Shown one piece after another: positions 53,083 through 61,731 of a stretch of DNA of 64,000 bases; within the stretch, counting starts at the first letter, position 1; each line of letters opens with the position of its first letter. Source of the DNA: Meiothermus sp. CFH 77666 (GTDB lineage Bacteria > Deinococcota > Deinococci > Deinococcales > Thermaceae); NCBI RefSeq assembly GCF_017497985.1, contig NZ_JAGDFV010000004.1, forward strand, positions 62,001-126,000. The letters are read 5' to 3'. The notes beneath the pieces were generated by a model. It did no database searches, had not been told where the DNA came from, and saw nothing but the letters and a program-made list of their open reading frames with translations. Position numbers and translations under genes: made by a program.

Positions 53083-53447
53083 GCCGGTTTATCCGCCATC
53101 AGCTCGCGTGCCAGGGCCATTACCTTTTCGCTAAAGCTCCAGCCCTCCTGCGCGGCTTTTTCCAACAAGCGCCGCTTTTCCTCACGGCTCATGGGCAGCC
53201 ACAGGGCCACCTTTTCCTGTCCGTTTTCCACCATGTACTCCCCGCCAAACTCGTCGCGTATTACCTTGCCCTCCATCTCCTCGCCTCCTTGCTCGAGCCA
53301 GGCCATAAGCCGGCTTCGTACAAACCGCCACTCCCGCCCCACCTTGCGGGCGGGCAACGCCCCACTGCGGGCCAATTGGTAAACCGTCGCGTCCGACACC
53401 TTAAGAAAGTGTGCGGTCTCCTCTAGGGTCAGTACCTCGTCGTTCAA
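53079..53447 (-). CDS. Excisionase-type HTH protein
   Basis: A 122-residue protein. Residues 5-55 form an excisionase/MerR-like winged helix (VLTLEETAHFLKVSDATVYQLARSGALPARKVGREWRF). The C-terminal half (KVIRDEFGGEYMVENGQEKVALWLPMSREEKRRLLEKA) resembles an antitoxin or DNA-binding accessory region of unknown type. TTG 53447 is chosen because GGAGGAG stands directly upstream. No integrase is nearby, so excision is unlikely. It may be a stand-alone regulator. The upstream AT-rich repeats are its probable operator. Confidence 0.72.
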   Translation of the reverse strand: MNDEVLTLEETAHFLKVSDATVYQLARSGALPARKVGREWRFVRSRLMAWLEQGGEEMEGKVIRDEFGGEYMVENGQEKVALWLPMSREEKRRLLEKAAQEGWSFSEKVMALARELMADKPA

Positions 53448-53465
53448 ATTCTCACTCCTCCCTGG

Positions 53466-53522
53466 AGGTATCAATAAAATATATCATCTAATAATAAAAT
53501 GCAATATATATCAACAAAATAA
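53466..53522 (-). promoter_or_regulatory. AT-rich region with direct repeats
   Basis: Within DNA of about 64% GC this 57-base segment is nearly all A/T. It has two close direct repeats, TATCAATAAAAT and TATCAACAAAAT, and a partial third (TATCATCTAATAATAAAAT) between them. It lies just upstream of the HTH gene start and is probably its promoter and operator. Confidence 0.55.
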
Positions 53523-53526
53523 TGAA

Positions 53527-53556
53527 AGAACGGAACCCCTTCGGGCTCCGTCGTTC
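53527..53556 (-). terminator. Terminator of the OMP-like gene
   Basis: On the minus strand GGAGCCC-GAA-GGGGTTCC with flanking GAAC/GTTC pairing is followed by TTTC and ATTATTTTG. It lies 14 bases after the stop of the minus-strand gene at 53570. Confidence 0.5.
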
Positions 53557-53569
53557 CAGTGAACTACCT

Positions 53570-54175
53570 TTAGAACCTGAACGAGAACGCGAAGCTAAAA
53601 GGGGTGGCCAGGCGGGGAGTGGCGAAATAGTCGTCTGGGGGCAGCAAAAAGAGCGAAATTTCCGGCGTAAACACAAACCGCCCCACCGGGATGTTGACCC
53701 CCATACCAAAGCCAGGGTTCAGGCGCAATCCACTGCACTGCAAAGGGGCGTTGTTCAGGCTCTGGCACTGCACGTAGCTGTACATTTGGGGCCCGATGTA
53801 GCCCTGGCCGGTTTCCAGGGGAATCGGCCAGAAGTACCCCAGGTCCAGCCCCACCCCGCCACCGCTCACGGTTTCGGGAATGTAGTTCATCCCGTCGTAG
53901 CGATAGGTGGTGTAGGTCTCCCAGGCCACGCTGAAGGCAGCGGCCAGGCCCTCTTGCAGGTAGGAAGCCCGGGCAAATGCCGAGGCGCCTCCACGCGGGG
54001 CCACAATCAGCTCGGCGCCCCAGGGCCCCTGGGTGTACTGGAACCCGAAACCCTCGGGGCCGCTACGCAGGCCCAGGGCCGCCGCGCCGTCGGCAGCCTG
54101 CACCCTTGCGGCCAGCGGGGTAGACACAAAAGGCACGAAGCCGCTGCCGTAGCCTATCGCCCCCGGCGGGGCCAC
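53570..54175 (-). CDS. Outer-membrane beta-barrel-like protein, 5' end unclear
   Basis: A 201-residue Gly/aromatic-rich protein ending FSFAFSFRF, a C-terminal Phe as in outer-membrane barrels. Alternating strands such as GFGFQYTQGPWGAELIV, GLAAAFSVAWETYTTYRY and RFVFTPEISLFLL support a barrel. From its first possible start (GTG 54175) there is no signal peptide. A hydrophobic LILLVLLV stretch lies just upstream but in another frame and is closed by a stop. The 5' end therefore looks frameshifted or truncated. It may be a decayed gene. The gap 54176-54276 holds nothing else. Confidence 0.55.
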   Translation of the reverse strand: MAPPGAIGYGSGFVPFVSTPLAARVQAADGAAALGLRSGPEGFGFQYTQGPWGAELIVAPRGGASAFARASYLQEGLAAAFSVAWETYTTYRYDGMNYIPETVSGGGVGLDLGYFWPIPLETGQGYIGPQMYSYVQCQSLNNAPLQCSGLRLNPGFGMGVNIPVGRFVFTPEISLFLLPPDDYFATPRLATPFSFAFSFRF

Positions 54176-54276
54176 GTTGGAGGGGGCGCAGGCGGGAGCA
54201 ATTACACAAGCAGTACTAACAGAATGAGGTGGGTTCCGTACCCTTCATCCCACGCAACCCATCCAGGGCGACAAGT

Positions 54277-55146
54277 TCAAATGCCCTTAGAGCCGGAGGT
54301 TTCGCGTTGTATTGCTCGTTGGTTCAGGTAGGCTTCCAGGTGCTTCTGAAAAGCCGCCATCAAAGCCCGGGCGTAAGGCCCCACCTGGCCGCTACCTACG
54401 GGCCTGTCCTCGATCCGGGTAATGGGCATGACCTGCCGGGTGGCGCCCGTGAGGAGCACCTCGTCGGCGGTAAACAGCTCCTCGAGGGCAATGGTGCGCT
54501 CCTCGATGGGCAGAAGGGGCTTTGCCACCTGCAGCAGGTGCCTGCGGGTGATGCCCGGCAAGACCCCTTCCCGGGCGGTTATCAGCACCCCGTTCTTGAT
54601 GACGGAAAGGCTGCTGCGGCCCCCTTCCGAGACCCATTGCCCGTCGTGGTAAATCACCTCGGTGGCTCCCTCGGCCCGCACCCGCCGGGCGAGGCGCACC
54701 GCTACTAAGTAGTCGGTGGTCTTGGCCTCGGGCAGCTCGCGCAGGTTCTGGTGCAGAATCACCTTGCCGCCCTGCTCGTAGAGGTGGGGCGGGGGTGGGT
54801 TGACCGCAATGGGGGCGATGACCAGGTTGGGCCTACTGGGGGTAAAGGCGTCCTCGGAGTAGCCGCCTGTCAGGAGCATCTGGATACCACCCTGCTCCAG
54901 ATGGTTCATCCGAATAAGCTCCAGAATGTAGCCCTCGAGCGTATCGCGGCTGTAGGGCACCTCGAGCTCCAAAAGCCGGGCGGAATTCTCGAAGCGCTCG
55001 AGGTGGTCTTCCAGAAAAACCGGAACCCCCCGCAGAATGCGGAAAAACTCGAACACAGCGTAGCCCCGCCGCAGGCCCAGATCCGAGATGTGCAGGGTGG
55101 CCTGGGTGTGCTCGACAATCGTTCCGTTGATGTGGGCGTACTTCAC
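54277..55146 (-). CDS. Class IV aminotransferase (BCAT/DAAT-like)
   Basis: A 289-residue PLP-dependent fold-type IV enzyme. The Arg-rich N terminus ISDLGLRRGYAVFEFFR is followed by EDHLERFENSA, the PLP lysine in LPEAKTTDYL, and IYHDGQWVSEGGRSSLSVIKNG with the cofactor-binding Glu. ALEELFTADEVLLTGATRQVMPI closes the fold. Branched-chain, D-amino-acid or aminodeoxychorismate-lyase activity cannot be separated here. The stop-start distance to the upstream doc-like gene is one base, so it is co-transcribed with the Doc/AbrB module, an unusual partner. Confidence 0.88.
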   Translation of the reverse strand: MKYAHINGTIVEHTQATLHISDLGLRRGYAVFEFFRILRGVPVFLEDHLERFENSARLLELEVPYSRDTLEGYILELIRMNHLEQGGIQMLLTGGYSEDAFTPSRPNLVIAPIAVNPPPPHLYEQGGKVILHQNLRELPEAKTTDYLVAVRLARRVRAEGATEVIYHDGQWVSEGGRSSLSVIKNGVLITAREGVLPGITRRHLLQVAKPLLPIEERTIALEELFTADEVLLTGATRQVMPITRIEDRPVGSGQVGPYARALMAAFQKHLEAYLNQRAIQRETSGSKGI

Positions 55147-55147
55147 G

Positions 55148-55528
55148 TCAGGTTTCTCCCGCTACCAGTCTATGGGCAATTTGCTCTTTTGAAAGGTTCC
55201 CCTGGGCTACCTCCAGGGCCAGCTCGAAAAGCTCGTCCTGGCCAATGGTGGGGGAAAGCCCATTGAGTTCTAAAAAGGTGAGGGCGGCCAGCACCGCCGT
55301 TCGTTTGTTGCCATCGTTGAAGGCGTGAGCCTGGCTAATGTGAAACAGGTAAGCTGCGGCTTGATCTGGCAAGGTGGGGTGGAAAAGGGTCTCTTTGAAG
55401 CCAGCCTGCGGTTGGGCCAGGGCGGACTCGAGTTTGCCCAAATCCAGTACGCCGGGGTCGCCCCCGTCTAGCTCGAGCGCAAGGTCATGCAGCAGGAGTA
55501 CTTCTCCCAGGGTCAGCCAGCGGCTCAT
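55148..55528 (-). CDS. doc: Doc/Fic-family toxin
   Basis: A 126-residue Doc-like toxin. The Fic motif HAFNDGNKR (residues 68-76) is intact. Doc of phage P1 phosphorylates EF-Tu; related Fic proteins AMPylate targets. The N-terminal LHDLALELDGGDPGVLDLGKLESAL is typical of Doc. It overlaps the AbrB-type antitoxin gene by four bases and precedes the aminotransferase by one base. A complete, presumably active module. Confidence 0.88.
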   Translation of the reverse strand: MSRWLTLGEVLLLHDLALELDGGDPGVLDLGKLESALAQPQAGFKETLFHPTLPDQAAAYLFHISQAHAFNDGNKRTAVLAALTFLELNGLSPTIGQDELFELALEVAQGNLSKEQIAHRLVAGET

Positions 55529-55770
55529 GCGGGGTCTTCACCCCGGTCGTGAGCGGCCAGGCGACGCAGGGTTTCGCGGTAACGCGCCAGCACCGTTCGT
55601 AGGGCTTGTTCAAAGTCGGAAGCGACCGCTCGGGGCGGGCGAATCAGCAGGCCCTGCTCGGTATTTTCTACCTCGACCAGATCCCCCGCTTTCAGGTTGT
55701 TTTGCTCGAGGAAGTCTGGTGGTAAAGTGACGGCTGTGCTGTTGCCCAAGGTGATTAAGGTGCGCTTCAC
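55525..55770 (-). CDS. AbrB/MazE-type antitoxin of Doc
   Basis: An 81-residue protein from GTG 55770. The swapped-hairpin AbrB fold reads VKRTLITLGNSTAVTLPPDFLEQNNLKAGDLVEVENTEQGLLIRPP, followed by a helical, charged toxin-binding tail. Doc is usually paired with Phd; the AbrB pairing is a known variant. The upstream frame is open, but TATAAT six bases before GTG 55770 fixes the start. It likely autoregulates and shares its promoter region with addA. Confidence 0.82.
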   Translation of the reverse strand: MKRTLITLGNSTAVTLPPDFLEQNNLKAGDLVEVENTEQGLLIRPPRAVASDFEQALRTVLARYRETLRRLAAHDRGEDPA

Positions 55771-55798
55771 GGTAACATTATAACGCAATATATACACC
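55771..55798. promoter_or_regulatory. Back-to-back promoters for the TA module and addA
   Basis: Twenty-eight bases separate the two divergent starts. Leftward, TATAAT (55782-55777) is six bases from the antitoxin GTG. Rightward, AATATA (55787-55792) is six bases from the addA ATG. Both transcripts would be leaderless, and a bound antitoxin would probably affect both. Confidence 0.55.
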
Positions 55799-58570
55799 AT
55801 GAAAGTTCGCGTCGCCTCCGCCGGAACCGGCAAGACTGCCAGCCTGGTCTTGCGCTACCTGGAGCTTATTTCTTCCGGTACGCCCCTGCGCCGCATCGCG
55901 GGCGTGACCTTTACCCGCAAGGCCGCCGACGAGCTACGGGTGCGGGTGGGGCAGGCCATCGAAGAGGTGCTGAGCCGGGGGCGGCATCTGGACTTTGCAG
56001 CCCAGGCCGCAAGCCAGCCTGCTTTTCTGGAGGCCGCCCGCGAGATTACCGGGGCCACCCTCAGCACCATCCACGGCTTCATGGGCTGGTGCTTGCGGCT
56101 TGCGGCCCCCATGCTGCACCTCGACCCCGACTTCTCCATGCTGGGCGACTGGGAGGCGCAAGCCCTGTTCGAGGAGGAGTGGAACACCCTGCGCTACCTG
56201 GCGCAGGAGCCGGGCCATCTGCTCCATGGCATGGCCACCGACGACCTGACCGAACCCCTCCTGTACCTGTTTTCCAGGCGCTCTCTGGCTGAAGCCTTTG
56301 AGCCGGGCGAAGGCGAAGCTAACGAGCGCTTGTTACGCGTTTATAAGGCCGTATACGCTGCTTACGAGGCCCGCCTGGGAAGCAACCTGCTCTCGCCCTC
56401 CGAACTCGAGCGCCGCGCCCTCGAGCTCACCCGCCACCCCCGCGCCCTGGAACGGGTACTCGAGCGGGTGCAGGTGCTTCTGGTGGACGAGTACCAGGAC
56501 GTAAACCCCCTGCAAGGGGCTTTTTTTGAGGCCCTCGAGCAGGCCGGGCTGCCCATCGAGATGGTGGGCGACCCCAAGCAGTCTATCTACGCCTTCCGCG
56601 ACGCCGATGTGGGGGTTTTTCGCAAGGCCCTGCGGGAAGGCCAGCTTCTGCCGCCGCTGGCCCGGAGCTATCGGCACAGCCAGACCCTGGCGCGCTTTTT
56701 GAACCGCCTCACCGCCCATCTGGCCGCCCAGGGGCAGGGTTTTGCCCCCGAGGAGGCCCCGCCGGTGGAAAGCACCCGGCCCGAGCAGGGGCGGCTGGAG
56801 ATTCACTGGGTAGATGGCGAACTGCCCATGGACGATTTGCGCAGATACGAAGCCTGGGTGCTGGCCCAGCGGCTGCGGGATTTATCGAGCCAGACCGCTT
56901 TTTCCGAGATGGCCGTGCTGGTGCGCTCCTACCAGAGCGTACCCTTCCTGGAAGAAGCCTTTAGCGCTGCCCAGGTTCCCTACGTACTCCTGCAAGGGCG
57001 GGGCTACTACGAGCGGCAGGAGGTGCGCGACCTCTACCACGCCCTGCGGGCAGCCCTCGACCCCAGGGGGCTTTCGCTGGCGGTTTTTTTGCGGAGCTCC
57101 TTCGGGCAACATACCGAGGAAGGGCCGCTAAAGCCCCTGGAGCTGGCCGAAATTGAGGCGGTGCTGCGCTCGAGCGACCCCCTGCAAGCCCTGGAGCTCC
57201 GGTGGCCCAGCGTGCATGCGCGCCTGCGGCAAATCCAGTCGCGGCTGCGCCTGGAAGCCCCCCTCGAGGTGCTCAAGTACCTGATCCGCGCACCCCTGAT
57301 GGCGGGCCGCGCCTACCACGATTTTCTGGAGCCCAGGGCCCGCGAGAACGTGGATGCCCTGCTCTTTTACTTTGCCCCGCGCCCGCCGCAGAGCCTCGAG
57401 GCTTTGCTCGAGCGCCTCGAGCGCCTCTCCCGCCAGGCCGACGCCGGTGACGTGCCGCAGTCGGGCGAGGGCGTGCAGATCCTGACCATCCACCGCGCCA
57501 AGGGGTTGGAGTGGCCGGTGGTGGCGGTGTTCGACCTGGGTCGAAAGAACACCCACCAGGCCCGACCGCTTTACCTGGGGCGTAAGGAGGACGCAGGCAA
57601 CCGCCTGACGCAATGGGTGGCCCTGCCTGATACCCCGCAGTTTGCGGTGTTCAAAGAGCAGGTCAAGGCCCAGGAGGAAGAGGAGAGCTACCGCCTCTTC
57701 TACGTGGCGGCCTCGAGGGCCCGCGATACCCTGCTGCTCACCGGCAGCGTGAGCAAAGGCAAGCCCGAAGGCTGGGTGAGGGTGCTGGAGGCGCTGAACC
57801 TGGGGCCTTACAGCCCGCCCTACAACCGGCCCGAGTTTGTGCTCCACACCTGGCGCTACCAGCCCATACCGCCGTCCCCGGTCATCGGCCCGTCCGAACC
57901 GCCCGAGTCCTCGCCCTGGGTGGAGGCCCGCTTCGACCTCGAGCCCTTTCCCCCGCTCTTCTCGCCCTCGGCCTACAAGCGCCTCGAGGCCGAGCCCTTG
58001 CCGCTCCCCGACCCCGAGGAGGGGGAGGCCCTGCCGGGCCGGGCCAGGGCCATCGGGACGCTGGTGCACTACGCCATCGGGCAAAACTGGCACCCCGACA
58101 ACCCCGTGCACCTGGCCAACCTCGAGGCCCAGGAGGTTATGTTCCCCTTCGGCCCCGACGAGCGCTTCAGCATCATGGACGAGGTGAAGACCCTGCTGCA
58201 AAACTACCAGGGGCTTCTGGGCACACAGCTCCCCTGGCCCCGCGACGAAGACTACCCCGAGTTCGCGGTGGCCCTCCCGCTAGGTACTACCGTCTGGCAG
58301 GGGGTCATAGACCGGCTCTACCGGGTGGGCGGGCAATGGTACCTGGAAGACTACAAGACCGACCAGGAGATGCGGCCCGAGCAGTATTATTTCCAGCTTG
58401 GGGTCTACCTGGCCGCCGTCCGGCAGGCCTGGCAGGTAGAACCCGAGGTGCGGCTGGTATACCTGCGCTTTGGCGAGGTCATCCGGCTGGAAAAGACCCT
58501 CCTGGAGGCTGCCCTGAACGAGATCCGGCCCTCTGAAAAGCGAAACGCGTTTTCGCAGCCTGGTTCCTGA
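55799..58570 (+). CDS. addA: AddA-like helicase-nuclease subunit
   Basis: A 923-residue UvrD-type helicase with a C-terminal RecB-family nuclease. Helicase motifs: ASAGTGKTASLVLRYL (I), VDEYQDVNPLQ (II), GDPKQSIYAFRDAD (III), ILTIHRAKGLEWPVV (V) and RLFYVAASRARDT (VI). The nuclease motifs are intact: GVIDRLYRVGGQWYLEDYKTD and YYFQLGVYL. It loads RecA-ready 3' tails with AddB. Although addA and addB normally adjoin, here 2.7 kb of opposite-strand genes separate them. The start is ATG 55799. Confidence 0.93.
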   Translation: MKVRVASAGTGKTASLVLRYLELISSGTPLRRIAGVTFTRKAADELRVRVGQAIEEVLSRGRHLDFAAQAASQPAFLEAAREITGATLSTIHGFMGWCLRLAAPMLHLDPDFSMLGDWEAQALFEEEWNTLRYLAQEPGHLLHGMATDDLTEPLLYLFSRRSLAEAFEPGEGEANERLLRVYKAVYAAYEARLGSNLLSPSELERRALELTRHPRALERVLERVQVLLVDEYQDVNPLQGAFFEALEQAGLPIEMVGDPKQSIYAFRDADVGVFRKALREGQLLPPLARSYRHSQTLARFLNRLTAHLAAQGQGFAPEEAPPVESTRPEQGRLEIHWVDGELPMDDLRRYEAWVLAQRLRDLSSQTAFSEMAVLVRSYQSVPFLEEAFSAAQVPYVLLQGRGYYERQEVRDLYHALRAALDPRGLSLAVFLRSSFGQHTEEGPLKPLELAEIEAVLRSSDPLQALELRWPSVHARLRQIQSRLRLEAPLEVLKYLIRAPLMAGRAYHDFLEPRARENVDALLFYFAPRPPQSLEALLERLERLSRQADAGDVPQSGEGVQILTIHRAKGLEWPVVAVFDLGRKNTHQARPLYLGRKEDAGNRLTQWVALPDTPQFAVFKEQVKAQEEEESYRLFYVAASRARDTLLLTGSVSKGKPEGWVRVLEALNLGPYSPPYNRPEFVLHTWRYQPIPPSPVIGPSEPPESSPWVEARFDLEPFPPLFSPSAYKRLEAEPLPLPDPEEGEALPGRARAIGTLVHYAIGQNWHPDNPVHLANLEAQEVMFPFGPDERFSIMDEVKTLLQNYQGLLGTQLPWPRDEDYPEFAVALPLGTTVWQGVIDRLYRVGGQWYLEDYKTDQEMRPEQYYFQLGVYLAAVRQAWQVEPEVRLVYLRFGEVIRLEKTLLEAALNEIRPSEKRNAFSQPGS

Positions 58571-58599
58571 CCCCCGGGTTTCCCAGCAATCAGGTGATT

Positions 58600-58722
58600 T
58601 ATACCTACTGAAGGCGTGTAGCCAAGGTTCAACGGCGCACTAGGTGGGGATGGGTGGTGGGGAGTAGGCGGTACCTCTCTAACCCCTACCCCCTAACCCC
58701 ATATTCCCTAAACAATTGAATG
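58600..58722. repeat. G/C-rich intergenic repeat, copy C
   Basis: GGCGTGTAGCCAAGGTTCAACGGCGCA links the left ends of copies A and B. It is followed by a G-rich arm and pyrimidine heptads (CTAACCCCTACCCCCTAACCCC). It lies between the convergent ends of addA and the next gene. Confidence 0.6.
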
Positions 58723-58779
58723 GCCTTTCCGCCCAACGCCTTCGGCCTTCGGCTTTGAGCCTTCAGCAATCGGCGGCTG

Positions 58780-59553
58780 CTAACCGTTACAGACCGGCTT
58801 AGGCGGCAGGCTCCGGCTGTAGCTCACCGTCAGCCGGCAGGCCAGATCGGCGTAGAGGGCCCGGATGGCCTCGCCCTCGAGGTCCAGGAGCCAGCGCCGG
58901 ATGGCCTGGGGGGTGTTGGCCATCAGCCACTTTTTGGCCTCGTCGGCCTGGCCGGTAATGAGCCCGCGTCCGTAGTAGCCCAGCGCGGCGCTGCGGGCGT
59001 TGACCTCGTCTTTCTGAACCAGGGCGTCCTGCAGGGCCGCCCGGTAGTACGACAGGGTGCGGAAGCCCAGGGTGGGGAAACGGGCGGTGGCGTCTACGTA
59101 GCGCACCCCGTCCCAGGCCAGGATGTAGGTCAGGCGGGGGTAGACTTCCCTGGGCAGGCCGCCAAAGTCGGCGAATACATCGGTGCCCACAATAATCTCG
59201 GGCCGCCGGTCGCCGTCCACATCGCGCACTTCCAGCACCCCGGCGGTGCGGCCCCGGTAGATGAGCAGGTTGCGAAAGCCCTGCTCCTGGGTGAAGAAAT
59301 AGGCGGTGGTGTTCGGCCCCGAGACCTCGTTAATCCAGAGTTCGGCGGGCACCTGGCCGGTCAGCTCGAGCTGCCTGACCTCGAAACGGCTTCCCTTGAT
59401 CTCGACCTGTGTCCGATCTGAACGAATAATTCGCAGCAGGCCCGGTTCTTGCCGGAGGGTATACGAACCCCAGGCGATGGGCGAATTAGAAGCAGGCTGA
59501 GCCAGGGTAAGCCCGGACAAAACCAGTGCAGTAGCTAAAATTGGCACTCTCAT
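58780..59553 (-). CDS. Exported protein with FG-GAP/VCBS-like segment
   Basis: A 257-residue secreted protein. The signal peptide (MRVPILATALVLSGLTLAQ) is followed by a beta-rich region containing VRDVDGDRRPEIIVGTD, an EF-hand-like FG-GAP/VCBS calcium motif. The C terminus is helical and has two Cys. Thermus/Deinococcus proteins of this sort are surface-exposed; no function is known. Transcribed alone. Confidence 0.75.
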   Translation of the reverse strand: MRVPILATALVLSGLTLAQPASNSPIAWGSYTLRQEPGLLRIIRSDRTQVEIKGSRFEVRQLELTGQVPAELWINEVSGPNTTAYFFTQEQGFRNLLIYRGRTAGVLEVRDVDGDRRPEIIVGTDVFADFGGLPREVYPRLTYILAWDGVRYVDATARFPTLGFRTLSYYRAALQDALVQKDEVNARSAALGYYGRGLITGQADEAKKWLMANTPQAIRRWLLDLEGEAIRALYADLACRLTVSYSRSLPPKPVCNG

Positions 59554-59610
59554 GGGGCAACGCTACCAGAGCCTTGCATGAGAGTGCGTGGGGGTTTGCT
59601 CTAGAAAAAT

Positions 59611-60048
59611 TTACTGTTGCTGCTGAAGTTGCGGCTCGCCTTGCCAGGGCTCTACCACCACCCGGGTCTCGATGTGGGCGTTCAGGGTGGCCGAGACCGA
59701 GCAGTACTTGGTGTGGGAAAGCTCCACGGCCCGCTCGAGGGCCTCCCGGGTCACGTTGGGCCCGGCGCCGTAATGGGTGACCACGATGTGGGTGTAGCGC
59801 TTGGGGTGCTCCTCGGCCCGTTCGCCTACAGCCTCTACACGGTAGCGTGCCAGGGGCTGGCGCTTTTTCTCCATAATGTCCACCACATCGTAGGCGGTGC
59901 AGCCGGCCAGTGCTGCCAGCAAGAGTTCCATGGGGCGCATCCCGGTGGAAGGCTGGTCGCCATCCACCATCACCTTGTCGCCCTGCTCGTTGATGCCTAC
60001 AAACCGGTGTCCTCCCAAGCGATGCAATACCACTTTTTTCGTCGCCAT
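59611..60048 (-). CDS. OsmC-family protein
   Basis: A 145-residue peroxiredoxin-like OsmC/Ohr protein. The two reactive cysteines are in LAGCTAYDV and KYCSVSATLNA, spaced as in the family. It would reduce organic hydroperoxides in the cytoplasm; the YhfA-like subgroup is suggested by PMELLLAALAGC. A Gln-rich tail ends the protein. The start ATG 60048 has a CTTAGGAGGCTT site upstream. Confidence 0.9.
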   Translation of the reverse strand: MATKKVVLHRLGGHRFVGINEQGDKVMVDGDQPSTGMRPMELLLAALAGCTAYDVVDIMEKKRQPLARYRVEAVGERAEEHPKRYTHIVVTHYGAGPNVTREALERAVELSHTKYCSVSATLNAHIETRVVVEPWQGEPQLQQQQ

Positions 60049-60174
60049 AAGCCTCCTAAGGGCGGTTCACGGATTGAGCGTAGCCATAGACCGCCACTCC
60101 AGCATCTGCTTAACCGAATAGGGACGCTCCAGAGAGCTACCCTGTCTGGATAATATCCCAGGCCCAGGGGTAAA

Positions 60175-60723
60175 ATGACCCGATTTCTTCACAATGCGCG
60201 CCGTAGCATCAGGAGCAAAGTGAACCGCAGCTTTCGCCTGTTCTCCATTGGCCCCCGTATTCAAAAACAGGGGGTGCGTTTGGTAGTGACTTCTGCCCTA
60301 CGGCTGCGGATTCTGAGCCTGGGCGCTTTCAGCCGAGAGGTGGTGGTGGAGCCGCGCAAGGGCTGGCTCATGATCCATGACCGTCAGTTCTGGTTTGTGG
60401 AACGTACCCGTCTGATCCCTTTCGAGCAGGTAGAGGTCGTCACCTATGGCTTCGAGGACTGGACCTTTGGGGGTTGGTTTTCTCGGGCCAGGGATACCCA
60501 GGAACTTTTTCGTGTGGGGCTGCGTTTGCGCAATGGCAAAGAGTTCGATCTGTTCAGGTTTTATGGCGAGGGCCATTTTGTCAACGAAAGCTACTTCCCC
60601 GACTGGTGGTTCTGGGAAGATTTCCTCACCGATTTGAGCGGTACCCAGGAGCAGGAATCGCGGGCGCTGGTGGAACTCTTGAGCAAGATGATGGGGGTCA
60701 AGGTGGATCGCCCCAGGTTTTGA
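60175..60723 (+). CDS. Hypothetical protein
   Basis: A 182-residue protein, not recognised. The N terminus is basic (MTRFLHNARRSIRSKVNRSFRLF). The middle is beta-rich and PH-like in appearance (RKGWLMIHDRQFWFVERTRLIPFEQVEVVTYGFEDW), followed by FRVGLRLRNGKEFDLFRFYGEG. No signal or membrane segment. It lies between the OsmC gene (divergent) and an SDR gene. The long intact frame and GGGGTAAA site before ATG 60175 support it being real. Confidence 0.7.
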   Translation: MTRFLHNARRSIRSKVNRSFRLFSIGPRIQKQGVRLVVTSALRLRILSLGAFSREVVVEPRKGWLMIHDRQFWFVERTRLIPFEQVEVVTYGFEDWTFGGWFSRARDTQELFRVGLRLRNGKEFDLFRFYGEGHFVNESYFPDWWFWEDFLTDLSGTQEQESRALVELLSKMMGVKVDRPRF

Positions 60724-60780
60724 AGCTGAATGTAAGCATAAAGACATGCGATGGCGGGCGTTGAGGCCCATAATTAGGTC

Positions 60781-61482
60781 ATGCAAGCACTTCAGGACAA
60801 GGTGTACCTCCTTACCGGCGGCGGAGGAGCTATTGCCGGGGCGATTGCCCAGTCGTTCATCAAGGCCGGAGCGAGACTGGCCTTTGCGGATGCCTACGAA
60901 ACCACTATCGCCCAACGAGCACAGGAACTGGGCGGTCGGGCGTTTGTGGCTAACCTGACCCACTACCCCGACGCCGAGATGCTGGTGCGGCAGGTCAAGG
61001 CGCAGATGGGGCGGGTGGATGGTCTGATTCACACCGTAGGGGGCTTTGCTTACGCTCCTGTCAAGGACACCGATCCGAGCCTCTATGACCGGATGTTTGA
61101 CCTCAACATGCGTACCCTGTTTTACATGACCCGGGCCATATTGCCCGAGCTCCTGGGCCAGAAAGACGGCTTTATTGCAGGTATTTCGGCGGCGGCTGCC
61201 TGGAATGGAGTGGGGCCTGGCGTGGCCCTGTACGCTGCCGCCAAAGCCGCCGTGGCTACCTACCTGCGCTCGTTGGATGCCGAACTGACGGGCACGGCAG
61301 TCCGGGTGGCGATTGTCTACCCGATGGGCGCCGTGGACACCCCGGCCAACCGCAAAGAGATGCCCGATGCCGACCCCATGGCCTGGGTAGACCCCGCTGA
61401 AATTGGTGAAAGCCTGGTCTACGCCGCCAGCCGCAGCCCCCGGGGCCGGGTGTTGGAGTTGCAGATTTTCCCGCCTCGGTAA
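60781..61482 (+). CDS. SDR-family oxidoreductase
   Basis: A 233-residue classical SDR. The cofactor loop is TGGGGAIAGAIAQ, the acidic FADAYE after beta-2 suggests NAD, and the catalytic residues are Ser (GISAAAAW) and YAAAK. FGNVG-like VGGFAY replaces the NAG motif. The substrate is unknown. CATAAT six bases before ATG 60781 suggests a leaderless start. Followed by a 249-base gap (61483-61731) in which I see no gene. Confidence 0.87.
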   Translation: MQALQDKVYLLTGGGGAIAGAIAQSFIKAGARLAFADAYETTIAQRAQELGGRAFVANLTHYPDAEMLVRQVKAQMGRVDGLIHTVGGFAYAPVKDTDPSLYDRMFDLNMRTLFYMTRAILPELLGQKDGFIAGISAAAAWNGVGPGVALYAAAKAAVATYLRSLDAELTGTAVRVAIVYPMGAVDTPANRKEMPDADPMAWVDPAEIGESLVYAASRSPRGRVLELQIFPPR

Positions 61483-61731
61483 AACACCCTTACCGTAGGA
61501 ATCTGCACACATCTCTCATTGAGCTTCTCGATAAGACGTGCTTGAGCTGTTCTGACCGCCAATCCCTTGGGTGCCGGGGGAATCCGGGAGGGTAGATTGG
61601 GTCGAATGCACCAATGAATGTGGCGCAAAACCCCTCTTGGGAGAGTCAAGCGCCGTTAGCTCCAGCGTAACCCAAAGTTAAGGTTCGACTCTGCTTGCCT
61701 GCTGGGCGTCTTTTAGATTAGGGTGGAGCTC

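Noticed and set aside
53079-53447. Prophage or integrative element marked by the excisionase-type gene
   Set aside because: No integrase, phage structural gene, attachment-site duplication or tRNA junction is visible around it.
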